This document shows positions 1 through 10,338 of a stretch of 25,078 nt of DNA, in pieces. The notes below the pieces were generated by a model. That model made no database searches. It worked only from the letters and a program-made list of their open reading frames with translations, and had not been told where the DNA came from. This stretch comes from Isohypsibius dastychi (taxonomy: Eukaryota > Tardigrada > Eutardigrada > Parachela > Isohypsibiidae), in NCBI GenBank assembly GCA_034696485.1, contig JAQIWT010000277.1:1-25078 (forward strand), written 5' to 3'. A program made the position numbers and the translations under genes. How positions within the stretch are numbered: the stretch's first letter is position 1; each line of letters starts with the position of its first letter.

Positions 1-2020
1 CGCCAAGTCAAACGAGAGCTTTAATTTGCTTCCGTACTCTGAAACCAACATGGCGAGTTTTGCCGTTTCTGGCCTTCTGCTGGTCATCTAGGCGAATTAT
101 GCATCAGATCAAGTTGGGACGAGTTGAAAAGTACCTGAATGTTCAAGGAATATCGGAGAAGGTAATGTGAGAAGGTAATATTTGATGCGCGATTTCCTCT
201 AATAACCTTTTCAAATTTAAGCGCACACTCCTGGAAATAATTATGCATGCTTATAAGATATGTGCACACAATAAATTCACCTTTAATAATTTGCACGGCC
301 AATAACAATTGCGAAAATCCGATGAACTCAACCTCGTTATAAACAAAAAAAACCCGGATGTACACGTAACGGCGATTCCGAATGTAAAGGCGAACCTTGA
401 AGGTACGTCACACACGATACGCTAGATTACGTACAGTACGCTACTTCACGTGCTTTGAGCTACGTCACGTTCGATGAGCTACGTCCCGTGCGATAAGCTA
501 ACTCTCATACGATACGCTACGTTCTTTTTGGATAATTTCTGAGTTTATGAAAAACCGGTAAGAACTTTTAAAAAAGAGCTGTCCCTGGAAGTTTTGGCCT
601 CTAAAACAGCACTGAATGCAATGCGAGCTGGCCGGCCTTGCCGTGCTGCTGTCAGTTTATCATTTGCTATCATTGCGACATTTTGCAGCATGGTTGCAAG
701 GTTCGCAGTTGCCCAACTCAGCTGAGTTAGGATCCTGTTGAATCCTGCAGGATTCGATTTTTTGCGTTTCTACCGGTGATTTTCTACGAAAAAAACGTGA
801 CGCAGGCAGTTGGTTCTGAAACCCGGAATTCTTTTGACTTTTAATTGAGATTATGCAGTTCTTGATACTGGTTTTCCAAACGTTGAAAAATACGCAAAAT
901 TCTTGGATGACAATCACGTTGCTCAAAATAAAATTGTTAAAACAAACCTTGACCGCCGATTATTGGTAATATGGCTCATATCACACATTTCACAAAGAAA
1001 AAGCAGAATATTAAGTGCGTCGAACAGTTTAGGCTGGTCCACAGATGCCGTTTAATCAATAATCAATTCAACGCCGTAGGCGAAACTCACAGGTCGTTGA
1101 CGGGAACTGCGAACAACACCGCCGATATCTTCAACCTGTTTCAACAGGACAACAAAGCTGAGATGATTCATTCTTTTGCAGCCTCGGTACCGGAAAAATG
1201 AGTCGCTCGTGAGTGTTAAATACAGCATCGTTAAATGCTGGTATCGCAGAATAATCCAAATCGGTTTTCTGAAAAATTATCTTCAGTCGAGGAAGATTTG
1301 TCTGATCTAATCTTGACCACCACTATAACTGATTTTCGAATCGGTGATGGACTGGGTCAGAGGGTGAGGGGACCACAACAAAATCTACCGAGGGGTCCTA
1401 CTAAACTGGAGATGGACCCACGCAGTGAACTGCTCAGCCCCCTACATATACGGCCTAAATGACATAACCGGTTTTACGTGAATTAAACTAGACAGATACT
1501 TAGTAATAGCGTCTGGGAAAACAGGTACTGTGAACAATACAAACCCTCGCACTTCAAGCAGCGTATAATTTTCCCAGTTTAATTGAATGACCAAGATAAT
1601 TGTTGACCTCATTGAGAACTTCGCGTTTCCGCATCTCTGGCGCATCAAGCATTTATTTCAAAGTGAAATCTAAATTCTGCGGAACCAATCATTTTTCCGG
1701 AATCAGTTTCAAAGCTTCTCGCGCGCGCGGCTTGGTGAAAAACTGGAATTCTCGAAAACACCGGCTCAATGTGTCATAATCTGACTGTTCAAGAATGTTG
1801 TTTTTCTTCAAGCTAGCCTTTTGATAATTTTCCACATCCGGGCTCATGATAATTAGGGTTCTACTCTTGTCGGGCGACCTGACAGCGCGCAGTGAGACTC
1901 ACCGCTCGGGGCACTTTCATGAAATTCATGAGCTTATGGCAAGCTCCAAAGTTCTGCTGCTTTTTAAGTCCAAACCAGGGTTCAGTTTCCAATTTTTTCA
2001 TGTTTCATTAAAATTTCATT
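1..2020. other. 5' non-coding flank of the FEM-1-like gene
   Basis: I see no coding region that I can support here. The open frames are short, use many rare residues, and resemble no family I recognise. The stretch contains the 19-bp tandem repeat listed separately and should contain the promoter and 5' UTR of the downstream + strand gene, but I see no convincing TATA box or initiator. The start codon at 2021 is in a fair context (A at -3, G at +4). Confidence 0.5.
402..534. repeat. 19-bp-period degenerate tandem repeat (about 6-7 units)
   Basis: Units begin at 402, 421, 440, 459, 478, 497 and 516, exactly 19 bp apart with no indels. The clearest unit is gctacgtcacgttcgatga at 459-477; the others differ by substitutions only, and the last unit is eroded. 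Several units carry ACGTCA or CACGTG cores, the kind of sequence bound by bZIP or bHLH factors. It is a minisatellite-like array about 1.5 kb upstream of the FEM-1-like start codon. Confidence 0.75.
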
Positions 2021-4261
2021 ATGGAACGAGTGACTGGCCAAATTTTTACTTATGCTTTTAACGGCAATCTAGAAAGTCTCAAGGAACTTGCATCGCAGCC
2101 TGGATTCAATGCACACGAGAGAGGAGTTCTCAACCTGGAAGGAGACATCATAAGCAATATAACGATGCTCTGGGCAGCCTATGGGAGGACAGCTGGAAAC
2201 GGTTCAATATCTACTAGCAACTCACCGTCCATTATTTGATGTTATTGATTCTGAAGGCCGCTCCGTGTTTTGGGCTGCCTGCTTTAGCAGAAATTTGGAT
2301 CTTGTCAAGCTGACCTATTCGGAATACCTTAAGAAATTTCCCGGTTATCGGGAACCATTCGCAACCCTCGCTACTGCGTGTCTAGCGGGCTGTCACGCAG
2401 ATGTTGTTTCTTATCTGATAAACGAAAATCACGATGTCAACGCGCGGCACCTGTCTAACCAAACTGCGCTCCACATCGCAGCTGCCAAAGGCCATACACA
2501 AGTCGTCGAGATGCTTGTTAAAGCAGGTGCTGAACAGTTGAAAGACGATTATGGATTAACACCAATTGAAACTGCCGCGGCGGCTGGGCAAGAAAAGTGC
2601 CTCGAATACTTCGTCAATAATTTACCCCACAACTATTCCGACAAATTTCTCAGAGAAATGAGGTTACTTGTTGCTGCCGGAAAATTGTTGAAGGATGGCG
2701 AAGATTCAAACTCTTTTGTACTTGAAGCTGTCGGACAGCTGGAGAAAAATTCGGATAACATTTGTACCAACTATCCGTTCAAGGAGCTACGCTGCGGTAA
2801 GACCTGTTTAATGGAGCCAGGAGAACTCAGAGACATTAAACGAGCGTTGGTGATATACCAACAAGTACTCGGCATGGGGAATCCGTATACTATATCGGCA
2901 TTCCGCAAATTTGTGCAAAAACAAACAACTGATCGCTGCTGGTCAATCTTGTGGTATGCGGAGCTATTCGAATGCCTTTCGGAAAACTTAAGGGTAAGTT
3001 CCACCGCATTATTTCCGTGGTTTGTTTCGCAGGTGTGTTCATTTTTGTCCAGCCATTGGATGATCAACTGATTATTTCTCTGGGGGAGTACCTGATCTGG
3101 CTCCGAAGTGACCAAGCAGCCACTGCTAACGGTTTTCCCGGCGTAATCACCATTGTGCATATTCTGCTGAGTGAAATGATTCGTGGAAACCATTTTGTCC
3201 ACAAGACCGCAGGCTTTTATTCGGACAAAACGGTGGAAATACTGTTCAATGCGTACCAACGCCAAGTGGCATACAAATCGAAGTTCAAAAAGCTACTTCT
3301 TCACTTTCTGCGAATTATGCGAACTACACACAAATCTGCTGACGACGTCCTTCAGGGATGGTTGTTTTCGCCTTGTACTTGGATGGTCCAGAATCTAACT
3401 TTTGACCCTGAATGGAAAACATTCATGCATGTTTGGCTGGATGATGCAGTCGAAGAAACAGATCATACCTTATTCACTGGAGTACTCAAACTCATTTCTA
3501 ACATGGGTAAGAATAACGCATTCGCCAGCGCCCAAGTGAGCGGGTACGACGATTCCTGTCTGCTTGACTTGGCGATAAACCTGAAGCACAGCAACGTAGA
3601 AATCGTCAGCTATCTACTCGAACATTCCAGAATGCAACCAAAGGTTACCCAACAGCTGTTCGCCACAATCACCCAGTTTGAGAGTATCAACCGTGCGGAT
3701 GTTGCACTTCGCCTTAAAGAAAGGGTTTCCATAACCGAAAAAAGTGCCGCGCAACTGTGTACCGTCTTCGATGACATCTCACCCATTGTACAATTCGCTG
3801 AGATTATCAGCGATAAGTCTGTCCTGACGCAAATCGCTGCCGCATGCCTGGAAAAAAACAAGTTGGTCGAGGCAATGAAACTGTTCAAGCGATGTGGAGA
3901 CTTCAGTCACCATTCCGCTTTTTTTGAAAAAGCTCTAAAGGATGACAGTTATGCACGATGGAATGAACTGGCCGAGTTCCTTACAAGTGCACTGCAAATT
4001 CAAGCAGATCCCGGTATTGAGAAGGAGCTTGTGGCGGTGAATCGCATGGCGGCCATAGCAATAAGCGGAGACCCGAGGGAAAGACCACCGAGTGATAATG
4101 TGGAGGACCATTTATGTGTGCTATGTTATGCGCAGGAGAAAGATGTCGTACTTGTGCCTTGTGGACATACGGCCTGCTGCAGGCCTTGCAGCGAGAAAGT
4201 GAGCACCTGTCCGTTTTGTTCGGCGGTTATCACCAACAGGCAGCGATTTTTCCGGACTTGA
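2021..4261 (+). CDS. FEM-1-like ankyrin-repeat protein with C-terminal RING finger (one frame break)
   Basis: Likely an E3 ubiquitin ligase or substrate receptor. Exon 1 (2021-2993) and exon 2 (3053-4261) join in phase 0 across a 59-bp GTAAGT...CAG intron. With one base omitted near 2183 the product is about 726 aa. The N-terminal ~220 residues are ankyrin repeats (TALHIAAAKGHTQVVEMLV, LTPIETAAAAGQ). A FEM-1-type middle follows, with the family-like segment RALVIYQQVLGMGNPYTISA, then a further ankyrin-like LLDLAINLKHSNVEIVSYLL. A segment reading IAAACLEKNKL resembles the FEM1 VHL box. The end is a C3HC4 RING of the IAP/MIB style: C679, C682, C694, H696, C700, C703, C710, C713. FEM1 proteins are CUL2 receptors and usually lack a RING, so this architecture is unusual. 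A single extra G in GGG 2183-2185 shifts the frame inside an ankyrin repeat; about 2 kb of intact frame follows, favouring a sequence error or a very recent mutation. The FEM-1 assignment is from recalled similarity. Confidence 0.8.
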
Positions 4262-4788
4262 ATTGTTCAGAATGATGAGTAACCGAATATAGTATGAGTT
4301 AAATAACCAATATTTTCTCCAACCATTCTGCTATTCTGCCATCCGCTTCTGATTTCATTGTTAATGAGAAAAATGACTGCAGTGTTACCGATGAGATAAT
4401 ATAAAAATATGCTTTTTGACAACGTTGTCTTGGTTTGTAGTCAAAGGTCACCTCTCCGTGCCGGCAAGATAGGTGACAAGATTCACGTTTCCAGCACGAC
4501 CATCAGCCGATCTAGACTGCCAGTGTTTTCCTCATCAGTTCAAGAAACCAGCTAATATTTCCACCACACAGTCGGGCAATATAAGTGCGAATTGGCTCAA
4601 CTGCATTCTTGCAATAGCCCAGACTTACAAAAACGAACGAGCTGAAAAGTTTCCCTCAAGTTATCGAAGATTTCAAACTAAAACCAAGTATCCCGAGTGT
4701 ATTGAGTCCGACCGGAGACAAAACAATGCAAGCATATCACAGACAAACAAAACCCATCCAGTCTGAAGAAACTAGAAACAAAAACAGC
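4262..4788. other. Convergent intergenic region
   Basis: About 530 bp lie between the stop codons of the FEM-1-like gene (+) and the vezatin-like gene (-), so both 3' UTRs must end here. I find no canonical AATAAA on either strand. An AATATA variant at 4398-4403, followed about 25 bp later by a GT-rich stretch, is a possible polyadenylation site for the + strand gene. The open frame at 4473-4766 (+) shows no recognisable protein features. Confidence 0.5.
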
Positions 4789-7660
4789 TCATTCGTCGTT
4801 TTCTTCCGACCCAAAATGCTCTTCTCTCCCGGAATTCCACTTTGCGCTCAGCGCAGCTGCATCTGCCGCAAAAACTGACGGGTTAAATATTGATCCACGT
4901 TCACATGGAACGTCAACTTCCGGTGAACCGGATCCATCCGACACGTAATCCAGGGCAGAAGTTCCCGTTTCTGCTTCGGGAACAAGTGTCCCATCTTGTC
5001 CTTCATCAGAGTCGGCCAACAATGGGAGGCCTTTTCGTTCACGAGCGCGATTCTCCCGCTCTTTCCAATCAGCAGATCGAAGGCTGAGCACTGTTCTGAT
5101 TTCTTCGAGGATAACTTGGGACTGGAGCTTTTGGTCTGTATAATGGTTCTGAAAGTAACGCGAACCTTTCTCGAGAACGTTTTACAACAAAATGAGATAT
5201 CTTCAACTAGAAACATACGGAAACTATTTTTTCACCAAATCCAATCGATTTTTAACTATATGAATTTATGTTGTGAAAGGTCACCGGGGAACAATCACGA
5301 TTGAGAACTGGATTACTTCGGCTTAAAAAAACATTTTCCGAACTGCGGCCAGAATTTTGCTAAAAACTATTGATCCGGTATAACTATTTGATTTACCAGC
5401 ATAACACGGAATCCCGGCGCCGATTTTCCAACAATAATCTCGGCGCACCCCCAATTATTTATAATTTAACAACTTTGGAGAAATTCTTACCCTCTCAGTG
5501 TCTGCATTGTAGTAAAATGCTTGAGTGCCTGGATCTTCCTGGATGACCGCTTCGAATATGTCATCTTCTACCGGGGAAATCTGGTCCGAAGAAACGACCT
5601 CTCTGAGTTCGAAATCCGATTTTGTAGGCGAAACGTCAGTGTCACCGGAAGGAGAAGCCAACGCAATCACAGATTTCCGTTTAATCCTCTGCAAAAATAA
5701 AACCTCAAACAACCCGCAAAATTCTTAATTACGATAAATAAAAAAATTCCAACAAAAATATTTGCAATTATATACGAACTATTTGCTAGTCCCCAAAAAC
5801 ATTGATGGTTTAAAAAAGCGGTCAAACTGAAAGTAAGTTTGCAAAAAGCTTCCGGAAAATGCAAAAATAGTGAATACATACGCTGAGTAGAAGTTCTGTA
5901 CATTTGACATGATATCCAAGGCGTTCCATCAGTTCCTCGTCAAAACCATCCAGGTCCCCATTTCCGGTGCCCCCAAAACAATCGCCGACTTTCCTCACAC
6001 TAACCAACGCCGCAACCAAATGCAGCTCCAAACTTCTCAACACTTCCGGTCGACCCAATGCGTTTTCTTCCCGTTTCCGGTCGTCCTTCATAATAGCCCC
6101 AATATTTGTTTCGAATTCATATTCCCTTTTCACAGTCTGCAAAAATCCTTCGATTTTCTTCCGATGTCGGTACAGTTTTCCGGATAAAACGAAATAACCG
6201 GACGTGAGCAATGTGGTGGAAAATATCCGGAGAAATTCAGAAATCTGGAGATCCAAAAGGCCGATCAGAGATTTTATTGCCGGAAGTGAAAAGCCGTCTG
6301 TGGAGTTTGACAGAGTTTCGAGGTCGGCATCGCTGACGGAAAGTGAATCACCGAATTCAACAAGGGGGATTCGGCAAATCAGGTCCAGACCTGGAATACA
6401 AGGCTTTCCGGTCAACTGCAGAATCTTCATCTACGATCTTTTGTCCACAAAATTTAACGGTGTAAGATAACTGAGATGTTTGAAAAGTGAAACTGACAAT
6501 TTGAGTGTTTTAAATTAATTTAATCTGGACTCATTTTCTGAACGTAATTCAAATAACCTTCTTCTTTATCAGTCTCAATGCAGTATAGGCACACGAGACT
6601 TTTCAGCTGAGTAAATATCTAATTCTGTAGAGCAGTGGCGAGTGAACAGAAATAGATGAAGCTTTCGAAATTGCTCAGTCCCGTTACCGAATTGGAGACC
6701 ACTGAACGGTATCCCCGCAATGATGTTAAGATATTGTTTTCAAAATGTAGCGCATCCTCATTTTTTGCCGCTGTCTACAACTACACACAGCAAAAGAATC
6801 AAGGCCCTATCTCTCAAATTTTGTTGATAAGGCCTAAGAAATAAACTACCACCAAATGGTAAAAGAATCCAAGCAAATCGCAAATGCACACTTTTCGGTA
6901 CTCAGCCCCGCAGTCATCTCAGCTTTTCTGATGCTAGAAACCTTCCAAACTTCATGCAAATAACGGCAAAACCACAACTATTATCTTTGTTGTGCGTGAA
7001 AATCAGCTGGCTTTTGCACAACACAAAACATTTAAACCGTTAAAATATTTTGTCAATGCGATTTAGAAAAACCAGATACCTATGGAAATACATATTCCAA
7101 TTTTGAAACGAACCTTGTGGCTTATCTGAGATCAGCTCCGAGGTGAAGTTCCGAACAACCATAAAAATCCGACGAAATTCCAGAAAGGAAGTCTTTCGCA
7201 GTTGCCCACAAGTTCCGACCGTTTTCACGCGTCTTTCCGCTCCCATTTTGTTGACCAAATATCCTCTCTGCGTCACTTCATTGTCACGAATCCATCTAGT
7301 CAGTGTGCGAGTCAGATCTCGATAATCACGGAGGAGTTTCAGCAATTCACGAACCTGGAGCACCGAGAACAAATCCGACATTTTCTCGGTCGCGAAAACT
7401 CCGAATCCAACAATCCCAACAAATTTCAACGCTCCAGAATATATCGAATCGCTGTTGAAAAACACTCCAGCTGAGAAAGAAGCCATGGAAGCCAGGAGAG
7501 TAATGTTGCTGCTGCGCCAGGATTTTCGGATTTTAATGGTGGCGATCTGGTGGCGCACTTCCCGTTCGTCTTCGAACGTCAAATTGCCAGATTCGAGGAC
7601 TAACTGGATAATAGTTTTCAAAGGGTATGGAAGTGCGGAAACAGCATCCGGAACTTCCAT
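4789..7660 (-). CDS. Vezatin-like transmembrane protein
   Basis: Vezatins are two-pass membrane proteins linked to adherens junctions and myosin VIIa in vertebrates; insect and fungal relatives act in dynein-based transport. Four coding exons join with matching phases: 7660-7114, 6390-5882, 5688-5491, 5148-4789, giving about 537 aa. The start ATG at 7660 has a strong context (A at -3, G at +4) and follows a possible 5'-UTR acceptor (TTTTAG). Residues ~52-91 form a two-helix membrane hairpin. The segment TDGFSLPAIKSLIGL at residues ~213-227 strongly resembles the vezatin motif I recall. The C-terminus has a charged helix (VILEEIRTVLSLRSADWKER) and an acidic tail. The acceptor at 6390 was chosen because it gives phase 1 and a join matching the family spacing; it closes a 723-bp intron. 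Human vezatin is longer, mostly in its C-terminal tail. The gene is downstream of Nup58 on the same strand. Confidence 0.75.
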
Positions 7661-7796
7661 GGTTCTAAAATTCAAACAAAACAGAAAAGTTGAACAACTC
7701 GTTCCAAAATCAAGAAGAAAAGGAGAAGTACGAAATTGCAAAGCACAACAAACCAAATTTCAGTGGTGTCGGGACATGCAAGCTCAGAACAACCCA

Positions 7797-7815
7797 CCCC
7801 CCCCCCCCCCCCCCC
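7797..7815. repeat. Homopolymer C run (19 bases)
   Basis: There are nineteen consecutive C on the + strand, read as G19 on the strand of the neighbouring genes. It lies 137 bp or more upstream of the vezatin-like ATG. G-runs of this length can form G-quadruplexes and are error-prone in sequencing, so the exact length is uncertain. Confidence 0.95.
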
Positions 7816-7912
7816 TCCAGGTGGCTTTCCATGTTCTTCCCGGAAACCATTTTCCAGTTAGCAATTGTTCATCCCGAACTGTATCCTCTGCTACCATGAA
7901 AAATTTTTCATC

Positions 7913-7918
7913 TTTATT
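7913..7918 (-). terminator. Candidate polyadenylation signal AATAAA for Nup58
   Basis: The + strand TTTATT reads AATAAA on the minus strand about 165 bases past the Nup58 stop codon, a normal distance for a compact 3' UTR. Assignment rests on motif and position only. Confidence 0.4.
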
Positions 7919-8082
7919 CTTTATAAGCAAGAAAAGTTCCTTTTACATCGAGCTCATACAGCTATTCTTATAAAGAAACAAAAAGTCTCGCAAAAAATTT
8001 TGTGTTCAGCGAAAATAAAATTCGAAAAATATCAGCAATTCTTAGTGGGTCAGAATGGTCAAATTTACTGAAGCAAAATCAT

Positions 8083-10134
8083 TCAGAATCCCGGTGACCC
8101 AGATCCTATGGAAAACGAAGACTGAAAGCGAGAAGGACCAGGTGAGCCGGAACTGGAATTTGGCATCATCTTTGGTGAGTTGCTGTCCATCCGCATCAAG
8201 GAACGCATCGCCGGATTGAACATACTGAACTGCATATCTGAAAAACAAACACAATATTCAAGCCAGAAAAATTAAGAAACGTTAACAACATAAACAATTT
8301 TTAAGAACAAGAAAAAAATTGAGGAAAACTAAGAATTGAAAAATGAGAAAAAACACCGAGCACTTTTTCAGAAACACTGCGTTCAACTTCCAGAAAAACC
8401 AATTGGCACAAGTATTCCAAACTGTCTGGAGAATTGCAAATCCCAGCTAAGAAGATTCCTGATAATCCGAAATTTGTCAAGATTCTGACGCGGACTAAAA
8501 ATTACCGGCGCTCAAAGGCTGAAGAAGAGGTGACTTGGACTGCTTGGCGAGGTTTTGAGCCAAAGGTGTCGCTGGTACAGCACTGAACAAAGAACGAGCA
8601 GCAGATGTTTGGGCGACGTCTTGAGCGAGAAAGGGCGGATTCGATCCGGAAGTTGGCAATGGCTGATTTTTACCAGACTGCATTTCCTTCCGTAATTCCT
8701 AAAATTCAACAATAAATCAGTCTCCAAAAAGATGAAAACGAGCTCATAACCAAAACGAAAGAAATCCTGTTTAATTCAATTTGTTAATAATCCATCTCGA
8801 ATGAAAAAAACTCCATTTTCAAATTAGTCCAATAATTTCAAAGAATTTCAATAAATCAAAGAAGTAGGAAATTCCAACGAGTCAGCCACTCCGAAAACAG
8901 AAAACTGCAGAATGAGCGCTTCGGCTTAAAAAACCGAAACCAAATGACACCTGCCTGATAAATGGTTATTTTCCGAAAACCTACAAAATTATACCTCGCC
9001 GATTTTTGAGATCTCGTCGCAAGCAACTGCAACTCCGTTCACAATTTTCGACAAATACATATAAGTTCCCTGGAGATCTAAAAAACCCAAACATGACAAA
9101 ACAAAACTTTTCAAACCAAAATACCGACAGAAGTCATCACCTAATGGATTATATCTCTCGCCGGGTTTCAAGAGATCCTCGTGCAAATCTTCCAAATGCC
9201 TCAGTTCCTCCTCGAGAATTTCCATTTCCGTCCTCAAACCGGTCAAAATCTCCGTAAAATATCTAAAAACAACCAAAATATTTCCGTAATCTAAAAACCA
9301 GAAAATTCAACTTACGTTTCGACGGAAGAAGAAACGCTATAATAAGCGCCGGGATTCAAAGCCAACCGACTGGAAAGCATATTGTGTCCACGAAGTCTTG
9401 CACTGTTTTTCCGAAGCAAATCGATCAGGTTAAACGTTCCCTTCAACTTCCTCTGCACCACATCGACGGCATCTCCAAAACGCTTCATTTCCGACTGCCA
9501 TTCCACAGCGTCTTTCAACGTGATATCTTCCGCTTCTCGTTGAATGTTCTGATACTTTTTGATGGTGTCCTCCATTTCGAACACGATTTTATGAAAATCC
9601 TCAGCCAACAAGTTGTCTTTCGGCCTCATTCCAGCAGAACCGCTGCAAAAAAACGAAAACTTTAGTCAGTGGCGTCGGGATGTATTCCAGATTTAAATGG
9701 GAAGGGGGGCATGCTAGACTGACGGACCAGTCCCATACACCATTGAATAAAACTTACGCTTTTACAACAGGAGCATTGATCCCGGATCCATACTGGCTGC
9801 TGGAACTCCCAGCGTCCGCAGATTTGGTCGGAAATTGGAACTGTACAGGAGCAGTTGTCGAACCGAATCCCAAACCAGAAGGAGCAGACGTGGTGCTCGC
9901 AGTAGATGAAGAGAAGAAGGAAGACGTTGTTGCTGGCGCATTTCCAAACAGATTTGTTGAAGTACCAAACAACGACGGAGCAGCAGCAGCCGTTGAACCA
10001 GTGTTACCGAAAAGTCCAGTGGAGGCAGCCGGAGTTGTGGAAGGCTGGCCGAATAAATTTGTTCCGCCGAAAAGCGATCCTGAATTTGCTGCTGGCTGGC
10101 TGGATGTCGCCAGTCCGCCGAAGTTGAACGACAT
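8083..10134 (-). CDS. NUP58: FG nucleoporin Nup58 (Nup58/p45 type)
   Basis: Component of the Nup62-Nup58-Nup54 complex lining the central channel of the nuclear pore, where FG repeats bind transport receptors. Six coding exons join with consistent phases: 10134-9758, 9642-9316, 9262-9141, 9077-8995, 8698-8506, 8237-8083, giving 418 aa. Residues 1-125 are a low-complexity FG domain with about seven FG dipeptides (LFGG, LFGQ, LFGN, LFGT, LFGN). A coiled-coil region follows, with YFTEILTGLRTEME and a downstream LEDLHEDLL segment that resembles the Nup58 core as I recall it, including the conserved DL before the last helix. The last exon (8237-8083) lies in a different frame from the longest local open frame; it is supported by the phase-1 join and its Ser/Gly/Pro-rich end, SFSIGSGSPGF. 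Vertebrate Nup58 is near 600 aa with a large C-terminal FG domain, which is almost absent here. The start ATG has A at -3. Confidence 0.9.
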
Positions 10135-10330
10135 TTTTGGCGAGGGATAGGAAGAAGTTTTTCAATAGATCAGGCGAGTGGTTTACGAAGAATAAGATGT
10201 GGTCACCCAAGAGGAAGAGTACAGAGCTGACAAATACTGAAATATAAATTTCCAAAATTCTGATGGCATATCGTACAAATCAACTTTTCCAGCCCCCCCC
10301 CTCCCTGAGGGCCTTGAGCCCTTGACTCCA

Positions 10331-10338
10331 TCATATAC
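10331..10338. repeat. Left copy of 8-bp target-site duplication (tcatatac)
   Basis: The octamer directly abuts the left terminal inverted repeat and is repeated exactly at 11263-11270 next to the right end. Eight-base duplications are typical of the hAT superfamily. Confidence 0.9.

Larger units (their letters stand above)
7661..8082 (-). other. Spacer between Nup58 and the vezatin-like gene
   Basis: This 422-bp stretch should hold the Nup58 3' UTR, then the promoter and 5' UTR of the vezatin-like gene on the minus strand. It contains a 19-base C run and a candidate AATAAA on the minus strand, both listed separately. A plausible 3' splice site (TTTTAG) ends four bases before the vezatin-like ATG, so there may be a 5' UTR intron. 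The open frames here are low-complexity and not convincing. Confidence 0.45.

Noticed and set aside
50-91. Tiny frame at 50-91 (+) that looks like a hydrophobic leader (13 residues)
   Set aside because: It stops after 13 codons, and the only possible donor (GTCATC) is weak with no following exon.
971-1462. Two consecutive open frames upstream of the FEM-1-like gene
   Set aside because: They have no family resemblance, no splice signals linking them, and composition like the surrounding non-coding DNA.
2181-3071. Independent gene starting at the ATG at 2181
   Set aside because: The frame continues an ankyrin repeat begun in the 2021 frame. Starting here would split the repeat, and the frame-break explanation fits better.
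2771-3265. 164-codon minus-strand open frame
   Set aside because: It is antisense to the FEM-1-like coding exons and crosses that gene's intron; a shadow frame.
4848-5304. Several overlapping open frames on both strands
   Set aside because: They are shadows of the last vezatin-like coding exon (5148-4789, minus).
8042-8254. 70-codon minus frame as a separate gene or Nup58 end
   Set aside because: The splice phase from the previous Nup58 exon selects another frame, with a sensible Ser/Gly/Pro-rich end and stop at 8083.
9680-10150. 156-codon + strand open frame rich in Pro, Val and Glu
   Set aside because: It is antisense to the FG-repeat exon of Nup58; the repeat composition keeps the opposite frame open.
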